From: Ruminiclostridium papyrosolvens DSM 2782
GTDB lineage: Bacteria; Bacillota; Clostridia; Acetivibrionales; DSM-1351
DNA: 64,000 bases
Assembly (NCBI RefSeq): GCF_029318685.1
Contig: NZ_CP119677.1
Span: forward strand, 3,649,001-3,713,000
Direction of reading: 5' to 3'
The position numbers and the translations under genes are program-made. Below the pieces are notes generated by a model that saw nothing but the letters and a program-made list of their open reading frames with translations, did no database searches and was not told the origin of the DNA. Shown here in pieces: positions 16,218 to 26,934 of this stretch (positions are counted from its first letter, which is position 1; each line of letters begins with the position of its first letter).

Positions 16218-17987
16218 TTATCTATCATTCAGCCGTTTAACAATCACATCAAGTATGGATTTTGCACCTTTGCGGAGTTTTTCTTTGTTTTTTATATAAT
16301 CTGCGAGCGGTGGGCTTAAGCGGTAGTAAATCCTGATAAACAGCCTTCCTAAAGGATTTTTATTTAGTGTCTTGTCCCTGAACTTACGAAGGGTCATCAC
16401 TTCTGGCAAGTCATATCCGCCATATACAGCAGTAGCAATAAAACATCCAGATTTTTTTTGAGGCTTTGGTACAACCCTGCTATTTGACAGGTATCTATCC
16501 ATTTTCTGCTCTTCTTTTATATCCCGAATGGCCTCATTAATCTCTTTTCTACTCATCTTGCATACACCAATCATAGCAGCAATCCCAGGGAAGTTAGTGT
16601 TTCCCCATGTTGTATACCATTTACCGTTATGATTGAACCACTCATTATGCTCACTTGATATGTATGCCCAGTCTTTATCCCTAATTGGATTTATTCTTTC
16701 AGGTATTTTTTCAAACACCTTCTCTACCTTTTTAGGATCAAAAAGCGGACAATAGCTTATATTTTGAAGTATGCTGTCTTTGTACTCCTCCAGTTCTTTT
16801 TTATCAAAAATCCAATCGCCCGAATCGGTACTGATATACCCGTATTCAGTCCAACGGTCTATATCCAAGGAAACCATCCTACAACTGAAATTGTTTTTAT
16901 CACCATCGTACCTGCCCTGTTTGCAATAATCCAGAGAAGCTCCTTGTTTGTTCTTTTCTCTAAAGCACCACAGCACGCTTCTCAACTCGGTTGATTTTAC
17001 TTCTTTGCCGTCAATTTCAATCCTTTGGCTCTTCCAACCACTTGTCAGGTCCAACATGGTATAAAGAGTTTCTATATCATTAACATCAAATATCGCACCG
17101 TGAATTTGTTCTTTTCCTTCACCAGAAGTAAAATATGTAGGCTGGTTTTTTACAAACTCAATAGCTTCATCCCTCTTCTTGCTTGTTGAGTTACCAAAGG
17201 ATACAGTTACCAGTTTCTTGCTTTCCTGCTCCTTCTTTTTGAGATTAGCGATCTGGCGTTCAGTATGGTTTATAAGGCACAATTCCACTCTAATACCCGT
17301 TGATTCCAGAAAGTCTATCCAATTCTTTTGTCCTTCTGACAATTTATCTTTTTCACTCTTTACTTCCGACATAAAAAGGATGGAGTCATTATATACTAAC
17401 AAATCAGGCAAGCCTGACCGATTTTCGCTAATATTCCGTAGAATTCTATCCAAAATTTTAATTACTGCCTCACCTGGCAATATTCTTGGTACTATACATA
17501 GTTCTTCTATGCTGAACCTGTTCCAGTTTTCAATCATTCTGAAATTCTGGCCATGATGCTTTTGATAAGATTGTCGTAGCACCGACTCAACATTTGAGTT
17601 CGACAGCTCCTTTATGCGGTTATTTATCATTGCTTCTCTATTTTTATAGAAATCAACTGTGAAGTAGTCTGCTGGCATACCATTTGTGCTTATTGTCCAT
17701 TGAAAAAGTTCGTTGAATTTTGGTGAGTCAACATATAATTCTTCGTCAATTCCGCCTCTGCTGATTTGAACGGCTCCTCTAACTTTTGCAAAAATAACAT
17801 CCCAAAAAAGCAAACCGAGGAGGCACCACCAGTAGTTGTTTTCACTCCAGATGGCATTATATCCATTCTGCTTATAGTGGTACATGACGGTTTCCTCTGC
17901 AAACAGTTCTCTGCCGTCTACTTTATACTTCGCTTTACCATTCTGTTCTTCTTCAGTCCTGTCGAATTTAATATTTATAAGTTCCAT
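16218..17987 (-). CDS. VRR-NUC nuclease with C-terminal CFI-box domain
   Basis: A protein of 589 residues. The ATG at 17987 has GAGGGGGG about 8 nt upstream; an ATG 12 codons earlier lacks a good site. The N-terminal third is unrecognised (about 1-160). Residues ~188-235 read [26 protein letters not shown] and IRVELCLI, the VRR-NUC pattern (D...E-x-K plus Q-x-W helix). A middle region is unknown. The C-terminal ~75 residues start CFIATAVYG and continue LRKFRD...[22 protein letters not shown], the CFI-box C-terminal domain found on otherwise diverse bacterial proteins, probably membrane-associating. It is embedded between hsdS and hsdR, so it is likely an accessory of the R-M system or a separate defence effector; role unknown. 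Confidence 0.75.
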   Translation of the reverse strand: MELINIKFDRTEEEQNGKAKYKVDGRELFAEETVMYHYKQNGYNAIWSENNYWWCLLGLLFWDVIFAKVRGAVQISRGGIDEELYVDSPKFNELFQWTISTNGMPADYFTVDFYKNREAMINNRIKELSNSNVESVLRQSYQKHHGQNFRMIENWNRFSIEELCIVPRILPGEAVIKILDRILRNISENRSGLPDLLVYNDSILFMSEVKSEKDKLSEGQKNWIDFLESTGIRVELCLINHTERQIANLKKKEQESKKLVTVSFGNSTSKKRDEAIEFVKNQPTYFTSGEGKEQIHGAIFDVNDIETLYTMLDLTSGWKSQRIEIDGKEVKSTELRSVLWCFREKNKQGASLDYCKQGRYDGDKNNFSCRMVSLDIDRWTEYGYISTDSGDWIFDKKELEEYKDSILQNISYCPLFDPKKVEKVFEKIPERINPIRDKDWAYISSEHNEWFNHNGKWYTTWGNTNFPGIAAMIGVCKMSRKEINEAIRDIKEEQKMDRYLSNSRVVPKPQKKSGCFIATAVYGGYDLPEVMTLRKFRDKTLNKNPLGRLFIRIYYRLSPPLADYIKNKEKLRKGAKSILDVIVKRLNDR

Positions 17988-18070
17988 GGTGTATCCCCCC
18001 TCAATGTCTCCACGGTTGTTCATACTTTCACATTCCTGAATTTACGACTTCATAGCTGTTTTACGAAAAA

Positions 18071-18406
18071 TTAAAATTGAATAGCAGTAACCCTGAACCC
18101 TTCACTTTCAATGTCTTCAGTTATTAGATTTAAAGTATCATTGCCATCATATCCTGTGTTTTCTGTCCATTTTTTATCGGAAATTAGCAAACACTGCTTA
18201 TCTGTATGAATAACTCTCCCGTGGTCTTTTTTGTGGAATTCGAGAAGCTTCCCAAACGCCCCTTTTTTATAATGAACTCCATCGTCACACATATTTACCA
18301 CATACTTATCTCCCTGCATCCATACTGGGCAGGGCTGATAAGCTAATTGATAAGATACCTGGTATCCATTTTCACATTTGATTACAATCGTAAAACATAA
18401 ATCCAT
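18071..18406 (-). CDS. Hypothetical protein, 111 aa, in R-M operon
   Basis: The ATG at 18406 has GGAGG 8 nt upstream; an ATG five codons earlier overlaps that site. The product is a small, probably all-beta cytosolic protein (CFTIVIKCENGYQVSYQL) with no motif that I recognise. It lies 27 bp after hsdS and about 80 bp before the VRR-NUC gene. Its place suggests a partner or immunity-like role for one of these, without direct evidence. Confidence 0.55.
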   Translation of the reverse strand: MDLCFTIVIKCENGYQVSYQLAYQPCPVWMQGDKYVVNMCDDGVHYKKGAFGKLLEFHKKDHGRVIHTDKQCLLISDKKWTENTGYDGNDTLNLITEDIESEGFRVTAIQF

Positions 18407-18433
18407 TACTATATCCTCCATCTGTTTTTTATC

Positions 18434-19633
18434 TTACTGCACCAAAACTCGGATTTTCCCAGTTAGCAAGTGATTCATCAGAGCTTTTTTTGCATTTTCC
18501 AATTTATTCTTTTTGCTTTCGTATACATCTATATCACTATCAACAGCAGATAGAATTTTTGATATTTTTTGTTGTTCTTTAAATGGAGGCACTAATATTA
18601 ATATTGTATTTAGAACAGCAACACTCAAGCTTGGAACACCAGTAGCTTCATTATATTTTTTTAAATCTATTTTATTTAAATAATAATAAAGCCACTTGGC
18701 TACATAGCCTTCATCCACTTTCGTATAAAATAGCGTGTCAACAGTCCAAAATGGTTCCTCAATATACATTGGTTTATCAATGGTTCCTTTTCTTCCAATA
18801 AGAACCGAAGGTTTATCCCAAAGATAGTCGTTTGTATTACCTATGACTCCACCTGTACCCAGTATCTTGTATATTCCGCCTTCAATTTCTACTTCTTTTT
18901 GATTTTTTCCGTAACATATTTGAACAATCTCTTCTAATTTTTTCACTTCCCACCCTTTAGGAATCCGCCCTATCTCCGTATCCCTAAACTCGGTATGCCC
19001 AATCCCCTTTATCAGAAGCTTCTGCATCAATCCTTTTTTGAGTTCCCTTGTTTTTTCAATCAATGCATCGGTTTTGTCAATCTGCTCGTCAATAGTAGAA
19101 AGGATATCGGCAATTTTGTATTGTTCTGAAAGAGGCGGTACTATGATATTAAACTTTTCTACATCTCCTTTAGTTATATTTGGATCCTTTCTTGTACTGG
19201 CGGCAACGTTCCTCCATACATTCCTATTTTTAATTAGAAAATAATTTAAATACTCTGGATATATCTCTTCTATAAGTGGTAGCGAACAAATAGCCTGATT
19301 TGTAGCAGCTTTGGTCTTTAAAATCCCAGTTCTTCCTATCTGATTGAAGCCACCATACATTGCAATTAGTACTGTCCCCTCATCTTGGACTTTGCAACTC
19401 GTTTCTTTTAAAGCTAAATCAGTAATCTTTTCTTGAGTATCGTAAATGTACCTATCATTTAAGTCCAATGTTTTTACCCATGCTACATTCCCATTTAAGT
19501 AATACTCTTGTTTACCTCTTAATGGAGTAGCCCCTGTTAAAACACTATATAAATCTTCTATTTTCCTTACTTCCCACTCCTGCGGTATCTCCCCGAGTTC
19601 GGTCATTTTATATCCTTCTCTAATCATTTTCAT
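18434..19633 (-). CDS. hsdS: Type I restriction-modification specificity subunit S
   Basis: A protein of 399 residues with two target-recognition domains (about 15-170 and 215-360), each opening with the W-E-V-(K/R)-K-(L/I)-(E/D) signature (PQEWEVRKIEDL; PKGWEVKKLEEI), and two conserved helical spacers (about 172-210: PPLSEQYKIADILSTIDEQID; and 362-395: PPFKEQQKISKILSAVD). TRDs set the bipartite DNA sequence; the motif cannot be read from this sequence. The start overlaps the stop of the small acidic gene by 14 bp, indicating translational coupling. An in-frame ATG two codons later has a somewhat better ribosome binding site. Confidence 0.93.
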   Translation of the reverse strand: MKMIREGYKMTELGEIPQEWEVRKIEDLYSVLTGATPLRGKQEYYLNGNVAWVKTLDLNDRYIYDTQEKITDLALKETSCKVQDEGTVLIAMYGGFNQIGRTGILKTKAATNQAICSLPLIEEIYPEYLNYFLIKNRNVWRNVAASTRKDPNITKGDVEKFNIIVPPLSEQYKIADILSTIDEQIDKTDALIEKTRELKKGLMQKLLIKGIGHTEFRDTEIGRIPKGWEVKKLEEIVQICYGKNQKEVEIEGGIYKILGTGGVIGNTNDYLWDKPSVLIGRKGTIDKPMYIEEPFWTVDTLFYTKVDEGYVAKWLYYYLNKIDLKKYNEATGVPSLSVAVLNTILILVPPFKEQQKISKILSAVDSDIDVYESKKNKLENAKKALMNHLLTGKIRVLVQ

Positions 19634-19892
19634 CCACCCACTCTATGCCCGTAGTCTCCTTCAAGATCTGCCGTGCTGCTTCTTCCTTGTCCTCAACTTT
19701 ACTGGTTCCTCCAAAAAAACATGCTCCCTTGCTTTCAAGCCACTGAAGCATTTCGTCAAGGAATTCTTCCCAGTCAGCACCTTGTGGTATTGTTATAGCC
19801 CCGTTTATATAAAAAGAGTTATCTCCTACTACATCATTGTCTTCTTCAAGAGTTTCTCCCTCAAAGTTCTCTTCAAATTTATCTTTATCCAT
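19620..19892 (-). CDS. Small acidic protein between hsdM and hsdS
   Basis: A protein of 90 residues, strongly acidic (DEEDND-rich N-terminus), with a segment GADWEEFLDEMLQWLESKG and a short strand CFFGG. It is 6 bp after hsdM and overlaps hsdS. No family name is recalled with confidence, though similar small proteins occur in mobile elements. The acidic character invites the idea of a DNA mimic, but nothing in the sequence proves that. Confidence 0.6.
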   Translation of the reverse strand: MDKDKFEENFEGETLEEDNDVVGDNSFYINGAITIPQGADWEEFLDEMLQWLESKGACFFGGTSKVEDKEEAARQILKETTGIEWVDEND

Positions 19893-19898
19893 ATATTA

Positions 19899-21416
19899 TC
19901 AAATCCCCTCAAATCCCAGTTCTTCAAGATATTCATTGAGTTTTTCTTCCGTATCCGCAATATCCATCTTCAAATCCCGAATATCCTGCAGCACCTGTTC
20001 AATGTCAATTTCCTCTTCCTCCTCTGATGTATCCACATATCGGCTGATGTTGAGGTTATAATCATTTTCCTTGATGGTATTCAGACTCACCACTGCAGAG
20101 AACTTCTCTTGGTCATCAAATGCGTCAAATGCTTGTGTGATAGCTTTAATATCCTCATCCCGTAGCCTGTTCTTGTTCCCGTTCTTTACAAAGCCCTGGC
20201 TTGCATCGATAAAAAGGATTTTACCCTTTCGTTCCTTTGATTTATTCTTATTGATTATCATCAGAGCTGCAGGAATACTTGCTCCATAGAAGCAATTGCT
20301 TGGCAATCCTACTATTGCTTCTATCAGGTCGTCTTTTGCAAACCCTTTACGGATCTTCCCTTCGGCCCCACTACGGAACAATACACCATGCGGAACAACC
20401 GTCCCCATCTTGCCCTTTGCATTGAGGCTGGCTACCATGTGCGACACAAACGCCAGATCGCCGTAGCTCTGCGGCGGAACGCCATAGACAAAACGATGAT
20501 ACGGGTCTGCCATAGCTTCTTCATGACCCCAGTTTTTCAGGGAGAACGGCGGATTTGCCAACACCTTGTCGAAGGTCTTCAATACACCACCTTCCAGATG
20601 CATCGGGTTGCGTATAGTATCACCCTTGCGGATGTCAGCCCCCTTCGCATTATGGAATATCATATTCATTTTGCAGATTGCCCAGGTTGATAAATTGATT
20701 TCCTGACCGAACAAAGACAGGTTCCGAGGATTGCCGCCATGGTCACGGACGTATTCGATACTCTTAATCAGCATACCGCCGCTGCCGACGGTCGGGTCGT
20801 AAATGCGATCCCCCTCCTGGGGCTTCAGTATATTTACGAGTACCTGAACCACCTCTGAAGGCGTATAGAATTCACCGCCCTTGGCTCCGCCTTCATCTGC
20901 AAACTCCTTGATGAGGTACTGATAAGCATCTCCCAGCATATCAGAGCTTTCCAAATTGTCAGCATCCAACTGCATGGTATCAAAGAGCAACAGCAGCTGT
21001 GAAAGCTTTTTATCACTTACACGTTCTTTGTCGTTAAAATTCGTTGTAGTCAGAACACCAATCAGTTCAACATTCTTGGGCTCGTCTTCAATAGCCTTGA
21101 AGGCTTTGTCCAATTCAGGACCGATATTCAGATTCAGGTTTTTGAGATTGTCCCAGCGAGCCCGTTCTGGAACAAAGAATGAAACATAAACCTGGGGATC
21201 TTCCAGCAGCTCGTCTACTTCTTCAGCAGGCATGCCCTGCTTCAGAAATTCCTGCTTCTTGGTTTCTCTTTCGGTCTGGAATTCATCATTCATGCGTTTC
21301 AGAAATAAAAGATCAAAAATATAGTCCTTATACTGGGCAGCATTCAGCTCTCCACGGAGAATATCTGCTGCTTTCCAGAGATTTGCTTCCAGTTCTTGCA
21401 GTGTCAGTTTCGCCAT
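19899..21416 (-). CDS. hsdM: Type I DNA methyltransferase subunit M
   Basis: A protein of 505 residues. The ATG at 21416 has GAGGGG about 9 nt upstream; an ATG two codons earlier is too near that site. The N-terminal helical HsdM_N domain (LEANLWKAADILRG, residues 8-140) is followed by motif I DPTVGSGGML (about 208-217) and the adenine-methylase motif IV NPPF (about 288). The enzyme transfers a methyl group from S-adenosylmethionine to adenine in the site defined by HsdS and is the first gene of the leftward R-M operon. An inverted repeat lies ~40 bp upstream of the start (21454-21483). Confidence 0.95.
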   Translation of the reverse strand: MAKLTLQELEANLWKAADILRGELNAAQYKDYIFDLLFLKRMNDEFQTERETKKQEFLKQGMPAEEVDELLEDPQVYVSFFVPERARWDNLKNLNLNIGPELDKAFKAIEDEPKNVELIGVLTTTNFNDKERVSDKKLSQLLLLFDTMQLDADNLESSDMLGDAYQYLIKEFADEGGAKGGEFYTPSEVVQVLVNILKPQEGDRIYDPTVGSGGMLIKSIEYVRDHGGNPRNLSLFGQEINLSTWAICKMNMIFHNAKGADIRKGDTIRNPMHLEGGVLKTFDKVLANPPFSLKNWGHEEAMADPYHRFVYGVPPQSYGDLAFVSHMVASLNAKGKMGTVVPHGVLFRSGAEGKIRKGFAKDDLIEAIVGLPSNCFYGASIPAALMIINKNKSKERKGKILFIDASQGFVKNGNKNRLRDEDIKAITQAFDAFDDQEKFSAVVSLNTIKENDYNLNISRYVDTSEEEEEIDIEQVLQDIRDLKMDIADTEEKLNEYLEELGFEGI

Positions 21417-21453
21417 TATCATTTACCCCTCATATATGTAAAAATTCGTTAAT

Positions 21454-21483
21454 AGTCAAATGTAATTTTATCACATTTCGACT
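21454..21483. promoter_or_regulatory. Inverted repeat upstream of hsdM (operator candidate)
   Basis: AGTCAAATGT and ACATTTCGACT are inverted copies (one extra base) separated by 9 bp containing the only good -10-like box for hsdM (GATAAAAT on the minus strand). This fits an operator that overlaps the promoter, but the regulator is unknown. Confidence 0.4.
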
Positions 21484-21640
21484 AAATTCTAAAGAAAACT
21501 TGTCCTCAAATGCCCACAAAATTCATTATACCACCAAACCCACTGTTCATGGGCTTTTTGAGTGATATTAGACTTTAACCCTTTTTGTAGCTATTATATA
21601 GTCATTACCAGACATTTTGATTTCAGTGGAGTGTGATGCT

Positions 21641-22060
21641 ATGCCAATTATGTATGAAACCATAAGAGATTTCCGTTCTTTGATTGTATATCAGCGAGCC
21701 AAAGAACTTGCTAATGATATATGCAAACTCTCGGACAAATTTCCGCCGTCCGAGAGATATGAAAGCACCAGCCAGATACGAAGAGCTGCAACTTCCGTGG
21801 CGGCTAATATCGCAGAGGGCAACAGTCAAATCTACCCATCAAAAGAATTGACCTTCATTAGCACTGCCATAGGGAGTCTCGGCGAAGTCCGATACTGGCT
21901 GGAATTCGCCTATGATCAGGATTTCGTCCCGCAATCAGAGTACGAGCGTCTGGATGCCCTGTGTCTTGAAATTACGAAGATGCTGTATGGATACATGCGG
22001 CGTGTCAAACAGGTTATCGACGGTGTCGGGCAGCATAAAGGCACTATTAAATATCCTTAA
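21641..22060 (+). CDS. Four helix bundle (S23-type) protein
   Basis: A protein of 139 residues. ATG at 21641 with GGAG 9 nt upstream. The motif order IRDFRSLIVYQRAKELANDIC, RRAATSVAANIAEG, SIGSLGEVRYWLEFA is typical of the four helix bundle family first noticed as the 23S rRNA intervening-sequence protein (S23). Family members are pentameric, of unclear function, and common in accessory regions near R-M and mobile genes. It is divergent from hsdM. Only the fold can be asserted. Confidence 0.85.
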   Translation: MPIMYETIRDFRSLIVYQRAKELANDICKLSDKFPPSERYESTSQIRRAATSVAANIAEGNSQIYPSKELTFISTAIGSLGEVRYWLEFAYDQDFVPQSEYERLDALCLEITKMLYGYMRRVKQVIDGVGQHKGTIKYP

Positions 22061-22153
22061 ATTCTACAATATACTTGAAAAGTATATATATCCCTTTGTA
22101 ATATAAAGGTAGTATTAAATATCATAATTTTGAAGAAGAAGGAGACTTGAGCT

Positions 22154-22885
22154 ATGGCAAAAACAAAAACAACTGTATTGAACCACGAAAAAATCGGAGA
22201 GATAATTCTTCCTGTTGATCAAAATGGTAAACCGATCTACAATAAGGAATCCATAGGTGCCATTCTGTTTGCTGGAATCTCTGCATTAAACCAAAAGCAG
22301 ATCATCACTGATAACGACATGGAAATTCTTGATTACAAGTTGAAAGAGGCACGAATCGATGTCATCGAGAACTTGGGTACTCGGATATCCTACGATTACA
22401 AGTACAATAGCCTTACTGGTGAGCCCGTGGATTTATCCATTTCATTCGATAGCATGAATGCATTGCTGGATATAAATGACACAATTGATTCACTGCTATG
22501 TATTTTATGTGATATTACATTGAGCGTCATACATCCAGAAAGCAATATCAAACGTGCCGCAGGAGAAGACTACAAAGGCAGCAATTGGGAAAAATACGCT
22601 TTTTCATTATTACCAGAGGAAAGAGCAACAAATGAAATCATTGAAGGAAAATTGCGTAAAGCTGCCCTGGATTATTTTGCAGAACACGTTAATCCTAAAC
22701 TCTCCGAGTTATTAACCGAAGAGTACGGTGAGGATTGGGAAGACTTTCTTGCTAATAATTATGCGGAAACAGTTGTGTCCGACCTGAATGAAATTGCAGA
22801 CTTTGAAAAAGGCGACTATCTACCAATAGATGGTTACGTTGAAGATTTAATTTACGACCATGAATGGGAAGAACAACTATCATAA
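22154..22885 (+). CDS. Hypothetical protein, 243 aa
   Basis: AAGGAGAC precedes the ATG. The product is acidic and probably helical, with no membrane segment and no motif I recognise; an acidic C-terminus (YGEDWEDFLANNY...DHEWEEQ) stands out. It stands alone between a palindrome ATATACTT-GA-AAAGTATAT (22069-22087), which might be an operator or hairpin, and a strong terminator. It lies just inside repeat copy B and thus at the right edge of the accessory island. Confidence 0.6.
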   Translation: MAKTKTTVLNHEKIGEIILPVDQNGKPIYNKESIGAILFAGISALNQKQIITDNDMEILDYKLKEARIDVIENLGTRISYDYKYNSLTGEPVDLSISFDSMNALLDINDTIDSLLCILCDITLSVIHPESNIKRAAGEDYKGSNWEKYAFSLLPEERATNEIIEGKLRKAALDYFAEHVNPKLSELLTEEYGEDWEDFLANNYAETVVSDLNEIADFEKGDYLPIDGYVEDLIYDHEWEEQLS

Positions 22886-22888
22886 TTT

Positions 22889-22919
22889 TAAGCCTCAACC
22901 GCTGGGTTGGGGCTTTTTA
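22889..22919 (+). terminator. Intrinsic terminator
   Basis: AAGCCTCAACC-GCTG-GGTTGGGGCTT forms an 11-pair stem followed by TTTATA. Confidence 0.85.
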
Positions 22920-22939
22920 TATATATCAGGCTTTTTTAG

Positions 22940-23225
22940 TATGTTTTATGTTGATAAGCTTAAGCCATAACAAAAACATATCTTAAGCCATATCTTGAGT
23001 ATAGCCTTAAACCCAGCATAAAAGGATGAAAACACCGCTCTGTACAATCGACCCTAATGGGATGATAAAGCATATATCTTAATCGTTCCAATTATAGCGG
23101 ATATAGCAAACTCCTGCATTTCTTATATATAAAGAGAATTCGGGAGTTTCTACTATGCTGCGATAAAGATATGGCTTTAGCATACGATTCTGCATACCAT
23201 GATTGAGCATATGGTTACAATTATT
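22940..23225 (+). repeat. Hairpin-centred intergenic repeat, copy B
   Basis: Same block order and direction as copies A and C: GCTTAAGCCATA words, CCCTAATGGGATGATAAAGC, core hairpin AACTCCTG...CGGGAGTT (23109-23148), TATGCTGCGATAAAGATATGG, then GCATAC. The core reads GCATTTCTTATATATAAAG between the arms, as in copy C and opposite to copy A. Confidence 0.8.
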
Positions 23226-23268
23226 TTATTTTGTTTCAAATAATCATAGAGTCACTTTATTGCCAAAA

Positions 23269-23970
23269 TCATGCCAGCATATAGGAGATTTGGTCAGAAA
23301 AGCTTATATTTGTGGTATCCCACTTCCTTGTTGGGCAATCCTTAAGTTCATATGCAGTCCCTAAACTGTCGACAAATTTTGCAAATCGCTCATCAAGCCA
23401 GGGTGGAGTCCATGCACCCGATCTGCATATATGAACTGCCGACACTTCAATTCCTGTGTCCAGGTCATTAAAACCTGGGTAACGAACATTGAAAGCATTA
23501 TTTATCGGCTTGAAATAATCTGGCTTTTCTGCTGTATACGGGCTGTAAATTATATTTGCTTCTCCAATCCAATTATCCTTTAAGAGCTTGCCAAGCCAGT
23601 TGGCACAATTAACCTCAAAATCAAGCGAAGATAGCCCTCCATAGCCCAGGTCTGCATGTGCATCAAAAAGATATACTGTATTACACCCCTGCTTCCTTGC
23701 TATATTATAGGATAAAGCGTGGGAGTCGGAAACATAGGCTTTAATTCCCTTTGCAAATATGAAATTCCCCTTGATTTTCTCCCAAAATCCGTCTATACAC
23801 GAAGAAAGCCGAAACGACTTTTGAATATCCTTTCCCAGTGCCTTCGCCTGGATATACCGCTTATACCACAAATTTATAACATTTTTAGTATTTTCTATAT
23901 ATGAACCCCAATTTTCTTTCTGTGTATGGATAAAATAGTCCCAATCTATTGATAATAAGCACTTTCGCAT
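23269..23970 (-). CDS. Arginase-fold-like (UPF0489-type) protein
   Basis: A protein of 233 residues; GGGGGGTG lies just before the ATG. The sequence SIDWDYF near the N-terminus and LFDAHADLGYGG in the centre (about residues 98-109) resemble the metal-binding motifs of the ureohydrolase/arginase fold (D-x-H-x-D). Other conserved ureohydrolase motifs are not clear. It may be a metal-dependent hydrolase of unknown substrate. It lies between repeat copy B and groEL and has its own ribosome binding site; relation to heat-shock genes is not evident. Confidence 0.5.
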   Translation of the reverse strand: MRKCLLSIDWDYFIHTQKENWGSYIENTKNVINLWYKRYIQAKALGKDIQKSFRLSSCIDGFWEKIKGNFIFAKGIKAYVSDSHALSYNIARKQGCNTVYLFDAHADLGYGGLSSLDFEVNCANWLGKLLKDNWIGEANIIYSPYTAEKPDYFKPINNAFNVRYPGFNDLDTGIEVSAVHICRSGAWTPPWLDERFAKFVDSLGTAYELKDCPTRKWDTTNISFSDQISYMLA

Positions 23971-24028
23971 TACATCACCCCCCCAAAAATGGAATTGGCT
24001 TATGATATAAAGACATTTTTATAGTAAA

Positions 24029-24054
24029 GGCTGCGGAGTTGAAATTCCGCAGCC
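24029..24054 (-). terminator. Terminator hairpin after groEL
   Basis: GGCTGCGGA and TCCGCAGCC form a 9-pair stem; on the minus strand it is followed by TTTACTATAAAAA. A second inverted repeat, AAAGGGAG/CTCCCTTT with inner stem CTTTG-CTGGA-CAAAG, spans about 24075-24121 directly behind the groEL stop and may protect or end the transcript as well. Confidence 0.65.
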
Positions 24055-24163
24055 CGTATACAAATCATTTGAGGAAAGGGAGCCTTTGGGGGACTTTGCT
24101 GGACAAAGCTGACTCCCTTTTCCATATATATGGCTAAAGGCTATTTAGGCCACAAGCCTTATT

Positions 24164-25801
<1,638 letters not shown>

Positions 25802-26086
25802 TTACTCTACAATTGCTAAAATATCTTCCTGTTGTACTATCAGGTATTTCTGACTGTCCAGTTTGATTTCGGTCCCTGCATACTTGCTGTAGAGTACCTT
25901 ATCTCCCTTTTTTACCTGCATTTTAATTTCCCTACCGTCCTTGATTTCACCAGGACCGACTTCAACCACTTCTGCCACAAACGGCTTCTCTTTTGCATTT
26001 GAGGGCAGAACAATGCCACTCTTTGTGGTCTCTTGTGTTTCTACCTCTTTAAGTAGAACTCTTGTTCCTAATGGTTTAACTTGCAT
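25802..26086 (-). CDS. groES: Co-chaperonin GroES (Hsp10)
   Basis: A protein of 94 residues, normal length. [13 protein letters not shown] at the N-terminus, the mobile loop [11 protein letters not shown] and [15 protein letters not shown] are diagnostic. It caps the GroEL ring. AAAGGAGC lies upstream of the ATG. It is 67 bp behind the CmpB-like gene and 15 bp ahead of groEL, with no terminator seen between them. Confidence 0.97.
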   Translation of the reverse strand: MQVKPLGTRVLLKEVETQETTKSGIVLPSNAKEKPFVAEVVEVGPGEIKDGREIKMQVKKGDKVLYSKYAGTEIKLDSQKYLIVQQEDILAIVE

Positions 26087-26153
26087 AATTGTTCAGCTCC
26101 TTTACTCTTATTTTTTATAGTAAAGCTACTTGATTAAGCAGCTTATAAACAAA

Positions 26154-26726
26154 TTACACCTTGAAGATATGAACAGGCAGGCTCACACGGGATTTTAACT
26201 CCTTCATAGAAGCAATTCTTGGAAGAATAGCCTTTATCATGTCCATTAAAATAAATCCAAGAAGCATGAAAGCGGCAATTATTTTCATATCTTCATTAAC
26301 TTCATTCATAAACTGTGCCACTATCGGATGTAAGCCATAAATGATAAAGCACCCAAGCAGTCCCCATAATATCGAAAACTTCAGGCAAATCCGCCCTCTT
26401 ATATTGCAAAATTCATTGCTGTAATCCCAGGCTTTCACCTTAAGGAACGTCTCCAGTATATATCCCGTCAGATACTCCAAAGCAGTGGTAAGCAGAATTA
26501 TGAATATGATATTGCTTAAAAAGCCTGGATTCTGGAGTTTCAAGAGGGAACCAATATTTAGAATCAAAAGTGTTCCAAAACCGTATATAGGACAGATAGG
26601 TCCTGCCAAAATGCCTCGATTTACAAATCTTCTTTCCTCATGGAAAGCGTACACAACCTCAAGAAGCCATCCGATAAAGGAGTACAGCATAAAATAAATT
26701 CCTACATCATAAAAGCTGCCACACAT
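26154..26726 (-). CDS. CmpB-type putative ABC-transporter membrane protein, first gene of the groESL transcript
   Basis: A protein of 190 residues with AGAGGAG 7 nt before the ATG. Four or five hydrophobic segments and the patterns YSFIGWLLEVVYA, RGILAGPICPIYGFG, EYLTGYILE and W-D-Y match the ABC_trans_CmpB (putative ABC transporter type IV) family, common in Clostridia, function uncertain. It lies between the CIRCE-bearing promoter and groES, so it is predicted to be heat-inducible through HrcA. No second promoter for groES is obvious in the 67-bp gap. This gene order is not the usual one. Confidence 0.8.
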   Translation of the reverse strand: MCGSFYDVGIYFMLYSFIGWLLEVVYAFHEERRFVNRGILAGPICPIYGFGTLLILNIGSLLKLQNPGFLSNIIFIILLTTALEYLTGYILETFLKVKAWDYSNEFCNIRGRICLKFSILWGLLGCFIIYGLHPIVAQFMNEVNEDMKIIAAFMLLGFILMDMIKAILPRIASMKELKSRVSLPVHIFKV

Positions 26727-26825
26727 TTTGATGTCTCCTCTTAATATTCATCTATATATTTTTTGAAAATCAAGTCCAGGCTTCGCCTGTAAGAATTGGG
26801 ATGCTACGTTATTCTATGTAAGAAG

Positions 26826-26867
26826 TCACAATGAATTTTTATTCAAAACTCTATTAAGATACGTCAT
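26826..26867 (-). CDS. Possible 13-aa leader peptide in groESL 5' UTR
   Basis: AGGAGG (26877-26882) sits 9 nt before an ATG that opens a 13-codon frame (MTYLNRVLNKNSL) ending TGA, inside the ~200-nt leader between CIRCE and the CmpB-like gene. The ribosome binding site is better than that of many real genes nearby. A short CAGGC-GAA-GCCTG hairpin follows. Translation is plausible but unproven. Confidence 0.4.
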   Translation of the reverse strand: MTYLNRVLNKNSL

Positions 26868-26934
26868 TAATAAAAGCCTCCTCTCACCAATCACTAATGT
26901 TATCCATTAAAAATCAGAAAAAGTTACTCGATGA

